From positions 7,375,244-7,439,243 of the forward strand of contig JAQFVV010012418.1 in the NCBI GenBank assembly GCA_028023455.1: a DNA stretch of 64,000 nt. Direction: 5' to 3'. Shown piece after piece: positions 31,340 to 42,972 of this stretch. The notes below the pieces were generated by a model that was not told the DNA's origin, made no database searches, and was given only the letters and a program-made list of their open reading frames with translations. Origin of the DNA: Epiperipatus broadwayi. Taxonomy: Eukaryota > Onychophora > Udeonychophora > Euonychophora > Peripatidae. How positions within the stretch are numbered: the first letter of the stretch is position 1; every line of letters starts with the position of its first letter. The translations under genes were made by a program, and so were the position numbers.

Positions 31340-34332
31340 CTTATCTTTAACACCCATCATAAAAATTCCTAACCAGTTTGTATATACCACCAGGCCCCAT
31401 CATCATCTCAGAATAATAGCAACAATAAATTCAATGCTTACAGCAACACCAAATCCCATAATACTCCTGGGAGTTTCAACATGACCTACCAAACTTTGTC
31501 ACCAAATGGATCCATCAAATAACAATCCCACTTATGAGGCTGAGGGTTTTCTCCCATCAAACTCAATATCTTTTAATAACAATAGATATAAGTCACTTAT
31601 TGATTTGTGTTTCTACTCACCAATGTTACATCTTATTTTAATCTTGAACCTGTCCATCTATAATCTCAGATCAGCTGCTCAGTTCTCACCCTCGACCTAA
31701 CAAAATCAGATACAACAATGCCCTCCAAAAGACTATGCGAATACTTCTTCCAGCACAAACAACTGATTCCTTTATTCAGAAACTATATACTCCAAAACTT
31801 CAAAACATGTCACTCGATCCAGTACAAAAGTATATAGCATTCACCAATATACTTCTTTCAACATCAATCATATTACCTGCAACTCAACACCCCCCACCAG
31901 TTATTAGCTGGCAGATGAACTACTAAGATAACCATTTCCAGACCAACTACAGTAACAAACACAATTAAAAAACTACAGAAATACAACAATACAGCACACT
32001 AAAGCATAGCATAAAAAGAAAATTGCCTTACACAACAACAACTGGACCAGAGCAACAAGGTGGCGGGATACCCATCCACATCAGGGCCTATGGCACTGAA
32101 ATAGATGGTTCTATAACAGCTGACATAACATGATAAACCCAATATATCAACACTTTAAAAAGCAAAAAGAGTGTGTACATACCAAATGAAGACATATTTG
32201 GAGACCCTGAAACAGACACACCATAACAACAACTGACTTGTATTTCAACTTGCAACAATAACAAACACATGTCACCCAGGACCCAAGGTTCCCAAATTTG
32301 TGTTCAAACATCTTAGTCCTTCACAGCAAATACCTGTGCATCTAGCCAATTTCATATCCCAAAATTTACAACATACAAAGTCATACCAATTGCATGGTTC
32401 CATTTAACAAAAAACCAACAGCAATATCATCTTTATCTAATCTACGACCAATTTCAATGGGACCTTTAGGAAAAAATCTGAAAGAGGATAAAGGAAAAAT
32501 AGAACAACACATACCCTGTGTTATCATCAGCACAATATGCCAAAAAGGATCATCCATGGCCAGTGCCTTAAGTACAAAACTTATTGAAGTAGTAAAAAAA
32601 AAAATGCACCAATTATAGTTCAACTAGACATTGAGGCGCTTTGACTCAGTGCCTATAGCCAAATTATTAGACCAAAAAAACAACAACACCTCCTCCCTAC
32701 TATATATAATAGCAAACGCTACTCAGCCTGAAATTAACCATGAAGGAAAAATCACAGCTTCAGACTCAATCCATCCCACAAGGATCCCCCAAGTGTTTGC
32801 TCTTTACAATATATATAAATCTTCTATTAATAGAGATACAGAAAAATAAAGCTTCAATTCCAAACACCTTTAATATATCATAGCCTATATGGACATTAAC
32901 CGTTTCTCCCCTAAAAGCCCCCATATTACAAGAGTAATCAAAATATACCTCAAATTTAATTAAAAATAACACAAATAAAGCCAGGTCATATACACAGCAC
33001 ACTTACAAGTGTTTAATGTAAACCATCGCTCCTTGGTTTCCCATTCTACCTTGGAACCAATGGAATGAGGCAAAAAATTCAAAATAAATTAAAAATAGAT
33101 GCTGAAAAAATCACAGCCTCACTTGAAAAGTCATACCTGTCAATATATGCAAAGGTAGCACTATTTAATCAACTTATAACTACAAAAATTACATACTATA
33201 CACCTATAATCAAATTTGCAAAAACATTCATATCTAAAATCTCGTCAATCTGTAACAAACTAATATGGAAGAGAAAGACAGTGGCAATCTCTTTAAAAAA
33301 TCTGAGCAGACCACCACATAGCAATGGACTTGGACTCCATACAATCAATGTTTTTTACACACAGAAATCAGTAAATCTAATAACAGCAACCATAAAAAGA
33401 TTTCCAGACCTGGAGTGTATAATCAGTATAATACCCACAGACAGACCACCCCCTTCATATGGATATCTATCCACACTGATTGAAGAACTCAAGCCAATAT
33501 ACAACAAAATATCACTCAATAATGACAACAAGTATACATACTGGGACATTTACAATATACTACATCCAAACCAGACACCCAATCTACATCCATCAGTTCT
33601 TGGAATAGACAAAGGCAACTACTGCAACAATTCAGAAAATGTCATTAGAACCAAAATTATTCGATTTTCTACTTAAGCAATCTCAATGCTCTACCCACAA
33701 CCCATTTCCTTAGATTTCGTAGATTCTATACCAATATAGATCCCATGTGGGACTATGTCATAGAGAAGAAGAGACACAAGATCATTTTCTTCATTCCTGC
33801 AGTGCCCTAGAAACAATACGTCCACAATGTTTACCACATACAGAAAGGCTATCATCAATAGATAAATAATAAATACATTAAAGGCAATAACCCTGCTATT
33901 CGTGCAGCAACATACAGCCTTTATGCCTACTGGTGCACCAGATGCACTTTTGTACTTGCCAATAACCCTCACGCCACCCAGCAACATATTCAATAAAACT
34001 AGAACTGTTAAGAAAAAGAGAAGCACCTAGCTCAACCAGATATATTTGCAGCCACATGGTCACACTTGAAACAGAGATCCAGTCTATGAAATATAAAGAA
34101 ATAAGATAGATGATGACATTTTCAACATCAGCATTTTTTCCAACTTTAAAAAAAAAAAAAATGCAAGCATAAACTGAACTAAATAGAAGACAAATTTAAA
34201 AACAAGAAAAAAAAAAAAATGATGCAGAAAAGATAAAGACTTATATACTGAAAGTTGTAATTTGTTTTTCATTTGTAAAAAATCAATGTATGACTGTAAC
34301 TTTTTAGACTCAATAAAGTTTTGCTTTGAAAC

Positions 34333-34333
<1 letters not shown>
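31340..34333 (+). mobile_element. L1-like LINE with (TAA)n tail (plus copy)
   Basis: A degraded non-LTR element. About 1 kb of unrecognised sequence with fragmentary frames (31340-32380) is followed by RT palm remnants, RT thumb, the CCHC motif, and a 3' UTR with ACTCAATAAAGTTTTGCTTT that runs directly into (TAA)n at 34334. Tail type and 3' end are shared with the minus copies at 27320 and 28006. A (TAA)n tail is known from I-type elements, but the RT and C-terminal text look L1-like, so the clade remains open. Base composition is richer in C than in the flanks. Confidence 0.7.
32385..33870 (+). pseudogene. L1-like reverse transcriptase and CCHC domain
   Basis: Recognisable blocks in order are SNLRPISMGPLGKNL (about 32435-32480, the RPISL motif), QKGSSMASAL (32550), VQLDIEA..DSVPIAKLLD (about 32618-32670, the LDIEKAFDSV region holding the first catalytic Asp), and HPTRIPQVFALYNI (about 32772-32815, the GIPQGSPLSP region). 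Then come LGFPFYLGTNG..Q (33030), SIYAKVALFNQLITTKITYY (33140-33200), SICNKLIWKRK (33250) and SNGLGLHTINVFY (33320-33360) inside the 203-codon open frame at 33065-33676. Last is GLCHREEETQDHFLHSC (33745-33800), the C-terminal zinc motif with its first Cys changed to Val. The YADD segment was not found, and stops occur throughout. Confidence 0.75.
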
Positions 34334-34703
<370 letters not shown>

Positions 34704-34980
34704 TTGTATCTGTCACATTCACATTAAAAAAAATCATAAAAAATATTGCTTCTTGAACAATTGTGATTTTTGTTTTACAAATATATTCTTAAATTTAAAG
34801 ATATTTTTGAGACTTATCATTATAATCCTACTCCATGTAAATGATATAATGGATCTCTTGAAGTGTGAATTTTTCAAGTTATGGAAAAATTTCCACTAAT
34901 ACAAAAACCATTGACAAACAGTGTAGATTCTCTATTAGCTCAAAGTTAATCCTTTATTCTGTCATTATAAACTTTGCTTT
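34704..34980. other. Spacer
   Basis: Nothing recognised. It ends with the left copy of the hAT target duplication. Confidence 0.5.
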
Positions 34981-34988
34981 CTCTAGAT

Positions 34989-36583
34989 CAGTGTTTCCCA
35001 ACCTGTGGTACGCAAGTTGCTGGTTGGTGGTACACTAAAAATAATTAATAATGGCGGACTAAAAAAAATTAATTAAATCATAAAAATATAGAAACGTTTT
35101 TTCCTATAATTCATAAAAATTATTTTAATTAAAAATATTATATAGTAAAGTTGTTAATATGTACAGTCAATAACGATCTTTAATGTTAATGATAAAATTG
35201 AAAGTATGATTAAAAAATTAGATTTTTGGAAACAGTGTATTGAAAACAATCAACCGGAAGTATTCGAAACTCTACATATTTTTTTGTTGAAAATAAGGTT
35301 AGTCTGTCTCAAGATATACGAGAAAATATAATAGCACATTTAACAGGATTAAAATTGTCTTTCATGGAATATTTTCCAAAACCCGAAAACACAAATGGTA
35401 ATTGGATTTCAAACCCCTTCTATGCAAAAAATTTAGAAAAAGCTACATCATTATCAACAAAGGATAAAGAAAATTTAATAGAATTATCATGTGACAGAAC
35501 TTTACAAGTAGAATTCAAATGACACAAGCTAATTAATTTTTGGTTAAACATTAAAGAATATGAACAACTTTCTGAAAAAGCTCTTAAATTATTATTACCG
35601 TTTACTAGTACGGAATTAGTAGGAAGAGCTTTTTCTTCATATATTTTTAAAAAAAATAAGTATCGAAACAGATTGAATGCAGCTGTAGACTTAAGGGTAT
35701 ACCTCGCATCTTTTGAACCAAATTTCAAAAAAATATATTGTTCGAAACAAGCACAAGGATCTCATTAAATTTATTTTATAAAAATATTTGATTATGATAA
35801 GAAAATATATTAATTGGTTTTTTATAATTTTGTGTTTTTATTAAAACCATTTATTAGTAAACAAAATATGACAAAATAGTAGATAAATAATGAGTCGGAT
35901 CAAGGCAAATCAATCTAAATTATTTAATTTGAAAGAATGTATCAGAAAAGGATCATACCCAGAAATTAGACTCTAATTAATTCTTGATCGTCTAGTGTGG
36001 AGATGTAAGCTAGTATTTAATCATCAAAATTTTAATCCTATTAACTTCATGTAGAACAATAAAAAGAAAACAAGAACAAGAGATAGCCTGATAACCTCTG
36101 AGGTTATTTTTACCATGACTTGGGACATGCTGGATTTATCCTCTCCATGGCCCAACTAATAGCAAGATGCTCCAAAAAAGAGAAAACAGACTCAAATTCG
36201 GGAAAACCAAATGAATGAATGAGAAAACACTTTGAACAAAATATGTACCAAATAACCTTTAATGTAATAATGTAATTTTTAATAAATTATTTTGGAAAAA
36301 ATATGAAACTTTGAACAAACATATACATATAAATATGTTACAGTGAGTTTATAATTTCAGTGAGTTTATAATCCGTTGTGACATTTAGGCATGTTTCTAT
36401 ATAATGTGTCTCATTATGTGATGTGAATACATACATGGTCACCCTATAATATTTATAATGCAAATAAAATAACACCTTCGCAATAACAAATTTCACAAAA
36501 TACAATCATTTTTACGAAGTGGTACAATTTAGCATGATGTACTACCAAGTGGTACGCAAGCCAAAAAAGGTTGGGAAACACTG
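34989..36583 (+). mobile_element. hAT DNA transposon with intact ends and 8-bp target duplication
   Basis: The left end CAGTGTTTCCCAACC (34989) and the right end GGTTGGGAAACACTG (36569-36583) are exact 15-bp inverted repeats, extended by related GGTACGCAAG strings. The flanks carry CTCTAGAT as a perfect 8-bp direct duplication (34981-34988 and 36584-36591), the size made by hAT transposases. Inside is a ZBED-type transposase relic. At 1.6 kb it is an internally deleted copy. Ends with no sequence change indicate fairly recent insertion even though the gene is broken. Confidence 0.93.
35206..35768 (+). pseudogene. hAT transposase, C-terminal part (ZBED-like)
   Basis: MIKKLDFWKQCIENNQPEVF opens the readable part. 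After one frameshift near 35298 it continues SQDIRENIIAHLTGLKLSFM, EYFPKPENTNGNWISNPF, then an in-frame TGA at about 35521, then LINFWLNIKEYEQLSEKALK, LLLPFTSTELVGRAFSSYIF and KKNKYRNRLNAAVDLRVYL, ending at TAA 35766-35768. These blocks are the hallmark C-terminal region (hAT dimerisation domain, with KYRNRL and DLR) of ZBED5/SCAND3-type hAT proteins. The BED zinc finger and the first part of the RNase-H-like catalytic domain are missing. Recognition is strong, function is lost. Confidence 0.85.
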
Positions 36584-36591
36584 CTCTAGAT

Positions 36592-37028
36592 CAATAATAA
36601 TTCAATCTTTCCACATAGTGTTTCTTAAGATTGTTATTTTTTCTGTAAGTGTTGTAACACCAGTATATCTAGGGTTTAATGTTTTTTTTCTATCAATCCT
36701 TGCCCAGTCTGGCTTTTTTAAAAATATTATATATTTAATATACAAGGGAATTAGGCAATCTTATTTAATTTCTCCATTTATTTATCAGAATGTTTTATAA
36801 AATATTTTAATTATATTTTAATTAAATATCATACAGAGGTTGCTTTTAAATCCAAAAACAAATTGGAATAATTAGATAATAGGATACTATGATTGAATAA
36901 TATCACTATCCATTTTTGGAATTAGTGTGAGATTGCAAGCCTCACCTCATCATAAATTATTCTAGCATCTCAAACTGATAACCAAATCATAATCAATTAG
37001 CTTCTTATATGTTAAGATAGATTTTTTG
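36592..37028. other. Spacer
   Basis: AT-rich sequence with no recognised feature. Confidence 0.45.
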
Positions 37029-37189
37029 GTGCTGATTTAAAGTGCACTCATCATGATTTTGATTTTTAAGAACCACCCAAAAACACTGCTCACACATCCA
37101 AGTGATAAATGATATTGAATAATCCACATGGGGTTGCTCGGATATGTGAGCAATGGTTTTGGGAAGTCCTTAGAATTCAAAATGGCAGT

Positions 37190-37850
37190 GAGGACAGACT
37201 AAATACTATAAGCTTACAACTTCTAAAATATGAATATTCATACAATAGTGACAGTGCAAAGCACTGAAATATGCAGGGAGGGGGAAGGATGTCATCCAAA
37301 AAATGCACAAGTCTGATCAAGCTAAGTTTATAATTTCGAAATACTAAAAGCTTATAACTTCTAAAATATGAAGTATCACCCAAAAAAGGCAAACCAAGCT
37401 TATAATTTTGAAATACTAAAAGCTTTTAAATATATGCCTATAATCGTATGATGAAATAATGTAAAATTGATCAATCCATTCTTACAATTTTGAAATACTT
37501 AAAGATAACTTTTAAAATACACAAAATTTTATTACACAAAATGGTGATGAGTGCAGTCTAAATACTAAATGCTTATAACTTCTAAAATAAGAATGTTATT
37601 ACAATAATGATGATGCAAAGTGCCAAAGTATGTGGAGAGGGGAAAGGATGTTTTCAATGATATGAAGTATTGTCTAAAAAATAGAAAAACCTGATCAAAC
37701 CAAGATTATAATTTCAAAATACTAAAAGCTTATAAACTTCTAAAATCCAAATTGTAGTACAATATATGCCCAGAATCACATGTTGAAATGATGAAAAATT
37801 GATTATACCAAGCTTATAATTTCAAAAAACTAAAAGCTTATAAGTTCTAA
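37190..37850. repeat. Direct repeats inside the left arm of the long-TIR element
   Basis: Two related units of about 300-365 bases (about 37190-37555 and 37556-37850) share the order CTAAATACTA, GCTTATAACTTCTAAAATA, GTGCAAAGC.C..A, GGGGAAGGATGT, TCTGATCAA and AAATACTAAAAGCTTATAA. Within each, the AAAGCTTATAACTTCTAAAA motif occurs two or three times. Subterminal arrays of this kind often serve as transposase binding sites, which is an inference here. Confidence 0.7.
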
Positions 37851-39149
37851 AATATGAATCATATTACAATACATGCCCATAAACATATGAAATAAGGCAT
37901 ATTAATTTTACAATTAATATAATTTTTTCTTACCAGAAAGGATCTCTTATGTTGCATGCTTCCTTTGTTCTATGTAGTTAGAAAAAAAAATGGAAATAAA
38001 AAAATAGCTTTGTTCATATTTGATCTGGTGATGTGGATATCGGATCTACACTTGATCATGTGAGGTCCTTACATGCTCTTGAAATTGATACAAATCTATA
38101 TATTTGTTTATAGAATTTTCTAAAATGTGTTTTTAAAGATGCACAAAAATGTGTTTTGCAAAATGTCCCAAACAAAAACTATTCTGTTGCTGCCTTTTGG
38201 AGATTTTGGTTGCATATTGTATTGAATTCTGTGGTTTGTATACAAATATGTTTTTTTTTGTCTCATTAAAAAGTTTGTTGTTAAAATTTGAAATTAGTAG
38301 TTGTTGTTACTTAATTCTGCATTTAAAAAGTTTGTTGTTGAAATTTGTAATTAGTTGTTGTTGTTACTTAATTGTGGGTTTTTAGTGCGAATTTTTGGTC
38401 TAATTTGTCATCTTTAATTTCAAGTTAGTTCTTTTGTGTGAATCCCAGGTTGTGGATCCACCAAATTATAAGTGTCAGTCTCTCTGCATAAGCCACCAAA
38501 CATTACTATTGAGAAAGAATTTGGCCTTGTTGATTATTCCTCCGTGAAAAAAAAAAAGCCTGTTGCCAATTGTCAAATAAAAATAATGCAACTAGAAATA
38601 AGGCAAATTAACAGTCATCCAAGCAGATTTAAAAAAAAAAAGACAATGTTTTTGCAACTGACAAATATAAATAAATAAGGCAAAAAAAAAGAACAACAAT
38701 CAAATACATGTTTTTCAAAATACATCGCAGGGTTGATTTTCTTTCAATTTGATACATTGCAAGATTACACCTTGATCGCTTTTTCTTCCAATCTAAAAAC
38801 ATCTTATCAAAGTGCTGCAATTTACACTTTTTTTATTTGCTTATTTAATTACTACATTGACTTGGTTCTTACTTTTGTTTTCTTTTTTTGGCACTACTGT
38901 TGTTGTTATTATTGTTCTTTCCCTTTAATTAAGAAAAAAAAGTTGCCATTTGTTGATTTGAAAACTTACATTGTATGGCAAAATTCCATTTACACCATGT
39001 GCTGTGCAAATCATGTGCTCTGTAAGCATTTCAGATGGGAAGTTGGGGATTTCTGATGAAAAAAATCTCCATCTTGTTTTCACAAGAAGACAATTCAAAA
39101 TTGGTTATTATTTCAATTACATGAAATGTTCTATTATGAGCTGGGAAGT

Positions 39150-39455
39150 ACAATCTGTGTGTATGTAATGTTTGGTTTTTAAAAATTATTTCGACACATT
39201 TTTTTGAAATTGATTGAATTAAGAAAGCGTCATCATTTGCATATGTGTAGATTTCGTATACATTTTTTTTCCTTTTAAAAAATATATCTTGTGTATTATG
39301 CTGGTAAGTATCATATGTGTGTATGTAATGTTTTGGTATGTGTTTTTAAAAACTATTTCTACACATTTTTTGAAAATGATTGAATTAAGAGTCAAAGCAT
39401 CATTTGTGTATGTGTAGATTTCATATAATATTTTTATTTTTTCCTTTTTTAAAAA
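39150..39455. repeat. Direct repeat pair of about 140 bp
   Basis: About 39155-39290 and 39310-39455 share GTGTGTATGTAATGTTT, TTAAAAA.TATTTC.ACACAT, GATTGAATTAAGA and TGTGTAGATTTC in the same order and orientation. They lie inside the long-TIR element. Confidence 0.75.
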
Positions 39456-39467
39456 TATAGATCATTT

Positions 39468-39651
39468 GTACTATTCCTGCAACAAAGAAAAGATAGGAAG
39501 GCTTTTCACATTCGTATCAATGCATTGGTAACTTTGTAAAGTTTGATAATTTTGTAAATGGTTGCCAAAATAACAACATTACAAAGTTACCAGTGTATTG
39601 ATACCAATGTGAAAAGGCCTCCCATCTTTTCTTTGTTTCAGGAATAGTACA
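39468..39651. repeat. Palindrome with 72-bp arms
   Basis: 39468-39539 (TGTACTATTCCTGC..AACAAAGAAAAGAT..) is the near reverse complement of 39580-39651. The 40-base spacer is AT-rich. No internal gene or ribozyme core was seen. It is nested in the long-TIR element and may be an inserted miniature element. Confidence 0.8.
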
Positions 39652-40811
39652 CAAGTATCCTAACATTGAAGTGACTTTTACCATCAACAAATGAACACAG
39701 AAACATGTTTCAAAATATTTACAAATTTTAATAGAAATTTGTTGATTATTTCAAATGTAAAATAGGTATTGGATTTTAAATAAGATAAACACTAACCTTT
39801 TTACCATTGGTAGATAGCATTATCATCTTTAAGAAATTTAGTGAATAAATCTATCTTATTTAGAGTCTTTTTATTTATTCATCAGCAAATAATGACATGT
39901 GAGAAATTAAGCATATGACATTACTTGCTTTGGTAAGATAAAAAAATATGATTTATTAATTTTTTATTAATTGTAAAATCAATAGTTTTTCCATTAGACA
40001 ATTATTCTTTCAATTAATGTTAAGATAAAATGCAATTTATTATTAATTGTAGAATTCATATCCTTCAGCAATTGTTTCTACATTTATTCAACATTTACAT
40101 TATTTCAACATGTGGTTAGAGGCCTATATTGTAATAAAATTTGTATTTTAGAAGCTTTTAGTATTTCAAAATTATAAGCTTGCTTTGATCAATTTTATGT
40201 TCATTGAATATGTGATTTTTTTAAAATTAATATATATGTTCATCAGTTTTTTTCCTTTCCTTTTTCTGTTTAAGTATTTTAAATTTGTATTTTAGAAATT
40301 CTAAGCCATTGGTATTTCAAAATTTATTCGTTAGTCCCATTCTTTATATTAGTCACATGATTTGATCAAGCATAATTGTACAAAATTTCACTTTAATTTT
40401 TTAATTATTGATATTAATTATGACTTTGTAATGAGGGGTCATATTGTGATGATGTGTGGTTTATTTGATATTATTCATCATTTGGATGTGTCAATGGTGG
40501 TTTTGGGCAGTCTTTAGATTTCAAAATTGCATGAGCGCACTCTAAATCAGTACTATTTTCTTTTACAACACTATAATTTTACATGACTGATTATAAGTCT
40601 ACTTCTTTATGATATTCTGTGACCTTTTTAATTAAGAACTTACGTAAGTAATAATGTTTTTTTTAAAAAAAATTCTATTCACAAAACTACCTCATATATT
40701 TGAAAATACATTTTTTAATGTAGATCTCTCATTTGTAGTGAAGTATTTTTCTATTAATCCTACTTGCATATGTCCATAAAAGAAATTTTAAAATTATATA
40801 TTTTGTCAAGT

Positions 40812-41747
40812 GGCCCCAATATGTTGGCCCTCTATTGTTTAAAATTATAACTAAATTGATCGAAAATCTTACGTATAAGCTACTATATTACAATTACATT
40901 AAAATTTAATCAAATCTAAAAGATAATAAAAAACATTTACCTTTTTAAAGAATTTGAATGTTGGATTAATTACACGACATTAATTAAAAGAATTAGTTTT
41001 AATTTATTTGAAAGTTAAGAATTTAAACTATCTACAACTTAAGAATTTAAACTATCTACATTTATAGCACATGTTACAAAAAAAAAGACACCCTCTGTGT
41101 TCAACAGTTCGAATTACACGCACATGTATACAGTTTTATAGTTGGAAAAAATGGTCTTTGGTGATATAGAAAAAGTATCAAGAAAGTGCTTCTTGACAGA
41201 AGTTCCAGACAGGATGGCTGATACACTGGAGGGCCTGATACAGCAGTACATTTGACCAGGTGTGCACATTATTTCAGATGGCTGGGTTGAGTACAATAAC
41301 ATCAGCAGTCTCAACAATGATGTGTATATGCATTTGGTTGTCGTCCATCAAGACAACTTCGTGCACCCCGAAGACCAAGGCATACACACCCAGAATATTG
41401 AAAATATGTGGATGAGAGCAAAGAGTAAGCTGAAATTCCAATCTGGTACCAGCAGAGCTTTGTTTTCATCGTACCTGCATGAATTTGCCATCCGGAGTAG
41501 ACACAGCAATACCGATTTTTTCTCCAACTTCCTAATATGCATAGGACACAATTATGCTTAAAAAGGTAAATGTTTTTTTTATTATCTTTTACATTTGAAT
41601 AAATTTTCATGTAATTGTAATATAGTAGTATATACGTGTTTTACATTGATTACATTTTTAATGTAATTGTAATATAGTAGGATATATGTAAGATTTTAAA
41701 CAATTTAGTTATAATTTTAAACAACAGAGGGCCAACATATTGGGGCC
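40812..41747 (+). mobile_element. Merlin-superfamily DNA transposon
   Basis: Terminal inverted repeats of about 100 bp begin GGCCCCAATATGTTGGCCC at 40812 and at 41747 (reverse strand). They are about 90 percent identical by eye, down to CTACTATATTACAATTACAT. Between them lies an ISXO2-type transposase. Together these indicate Merlin, the eukaryotic relative of IS1016/IS1595-family insertion sequences. Merlin normally makes 8-9 bp target duplications; none is evident, so the flanks have changed or the true ends are a few bases off. A 21-base stretch (AAGAATTTAAACTATCTACA) is tandemly duplicated at 41020-41061. Confidence 0.8.
41151..41561 (+). pseudogene. Merlin (ISXO2-like) transposase fragment
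   Basis: The frame from ATG 41151 reads MVFGDIEKVSRKCFLTEVPD, RMADTLEGLIQQYI, then TGA (41253-41255), PGVHIISDGWVEYNNISSLN, VVVHQDNFVHPEDQGIHTQN, IENMWMRAKSKLKFQSG and YLHEFAIRSRHSN to the stop at 41561. This is the DDE-type ISXO2 transposase domain. Likely catalytic acids are the Asp of FGDIE, the Asp of IISDGW and the Glu of QNIENMW, and all three are retained. The N-terminal DNA-binding part is missing and one stop interrupts the catalytic domain. The rest of the frame is unbroken, so decay is slight. Confidence 0.85.
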
Positions 41748-42740
41748 GCTATAGTAAACCTTTACCTAAAGGTTTATATCTTTCAATCTATGGGTAATTT
41801 ATGCTTTTAAACTCAAAAAGAAATGTCATGATCAGAAATTCTATTGATTATTTTTTTTGTATAATTTCTGATGCAATGCAGTTGATGCTAATAACTTTAT
41901 CTTTTAGTAATAATCTTATCCAGACTAATCTCATCTTTCATTATTAAAGATTTTTTGTATAGATGATCTCATCAAAAGTATTTCACTTATCTTTCTACTA
42001 ATATTGTGTAACACTTTCACTTGAGCTGAAAATTTCTGATTAGATTGCAAATATTCTATAAAATGTTCTTTTTTTCGATATTGTTTTTATTTAGACTACT
42101 TTTTAAAGCTTGTTTTAGCTTTTAAAATGTTTTAAAATCTTGTTATGATATGGATTCTTTTTTTTTTTGTTAGTTACTTTTTGAAAATTTCCATTTAATT
42201 TTCTGAAAATATCATTTTAAGGTTTCACTTTTTTAAATGTATTTGTCATTATAATTTCTGATATCTATTTTGATTGCTTTATTTTGGCTAAACTTCTTTC
42301 AGATTCGCCATTGCTTATTATTTTCATTTCCTTTTATATATTTACATGCCAGCTGATATTAGATATCCAACCAAAGGAATATAAAAACTCTAGGTTTTAT
42401 TTAGGATTTGAATAATTATCTGTTTTTCCAGTTTCATTATAAGTATTAAAATATTAGTTTTAACAGAAAGGGCAATGATTTAATTAGGACCAGTTGATGT
42501 GCTCGATTCCGGTAATATGAAATGAATCAAGGTCAATAATGCCCTTTTTTACTCATATAATCTCTTCTGACACATTTTAAAATGATTTATTTGAAATTAA
42601 TATATATAAATGAAGTGCATTTGCAAGAAAGAAATTTTTTTAATATGTTAACAATGGAAAATCTTATAACATCAATATAACTTATTTTAATAATTAAATA
42701 CAGACGCTATAAAAAAAATAAATGGCTTATTTATATACAC
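41748..42740. other. AT-rich spacer, nothing recognised
   Basis: No gene, RNA or repeat recognised. Confidence 0.45.
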
Positions 42741-42760
42741 AATTTTCTTTATCACTGTAA

Positions 42761-42972
42761 TGATCGTTGTTTTATTTAACTTAAACAATCTGACAGTTTC
42801 AACTGACCAGCAGTCTTCTTAAGAGCTAATATATATATATATGAATATTATTTGTATGATAAGCTATTTTGTGCATTAATATATTTATATACAATTTAGC
42901 CCTGAAAAAGGCTGCTGATTAGTCAAAACTGTCTGATTGGTTACATAAAACAAGCATTGTTATAATGATAAC
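42761..42972. repeat. Foldback repeat with hammerhead-core-like arms
   Basis: Left arm 42761-42828 and right arm 42901-42972 are imperfect reverse complements. Minus-strand 42828-42788 reads CTTAAGA, hairpin GACTG with CAGTT, GAAAC. Plus-strand 42902-42930 reads CTGAAAA, hairpin, AAAAC. Both are followed by TGTCAGATTG- or TGTCTGATTG-type sequence. The motif resembles the one at 19576 in the Penelope-like element, which has the same GACTGC hairpin start. No stem I or cleavage site is evident, so these are relics at best. Confidence 0.6.

Larger units (their letters stand above)
37029..40554. mobile_element. Unclassified 3.5-kb element with long terminal inverted repeats
   Basis: The left end (GTGCTGATTTAAAGTGCACT, 37029) and the right end (rc GTACTGATTTAGAGTGCGCT, 40554) are inverted repeats. 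The similarity runs through CCCAAAA.C..C and ACACATCCAA blocks, then through AAAAGCTTATAA and TTCTAAAATA blocks, to about 37935 on the left and 39940 on the right, with gaps. The left end is itself folded back (37040-37110 with 37137-37205). The inner 2 kb has no domain I can recognise. A plus-strand frame at 38149-38385 has an internally repeated Leu/Cys-rich segment, and another at 38472-38678 is Lys-rich. No target duplication was found. Confidence 0.6.
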
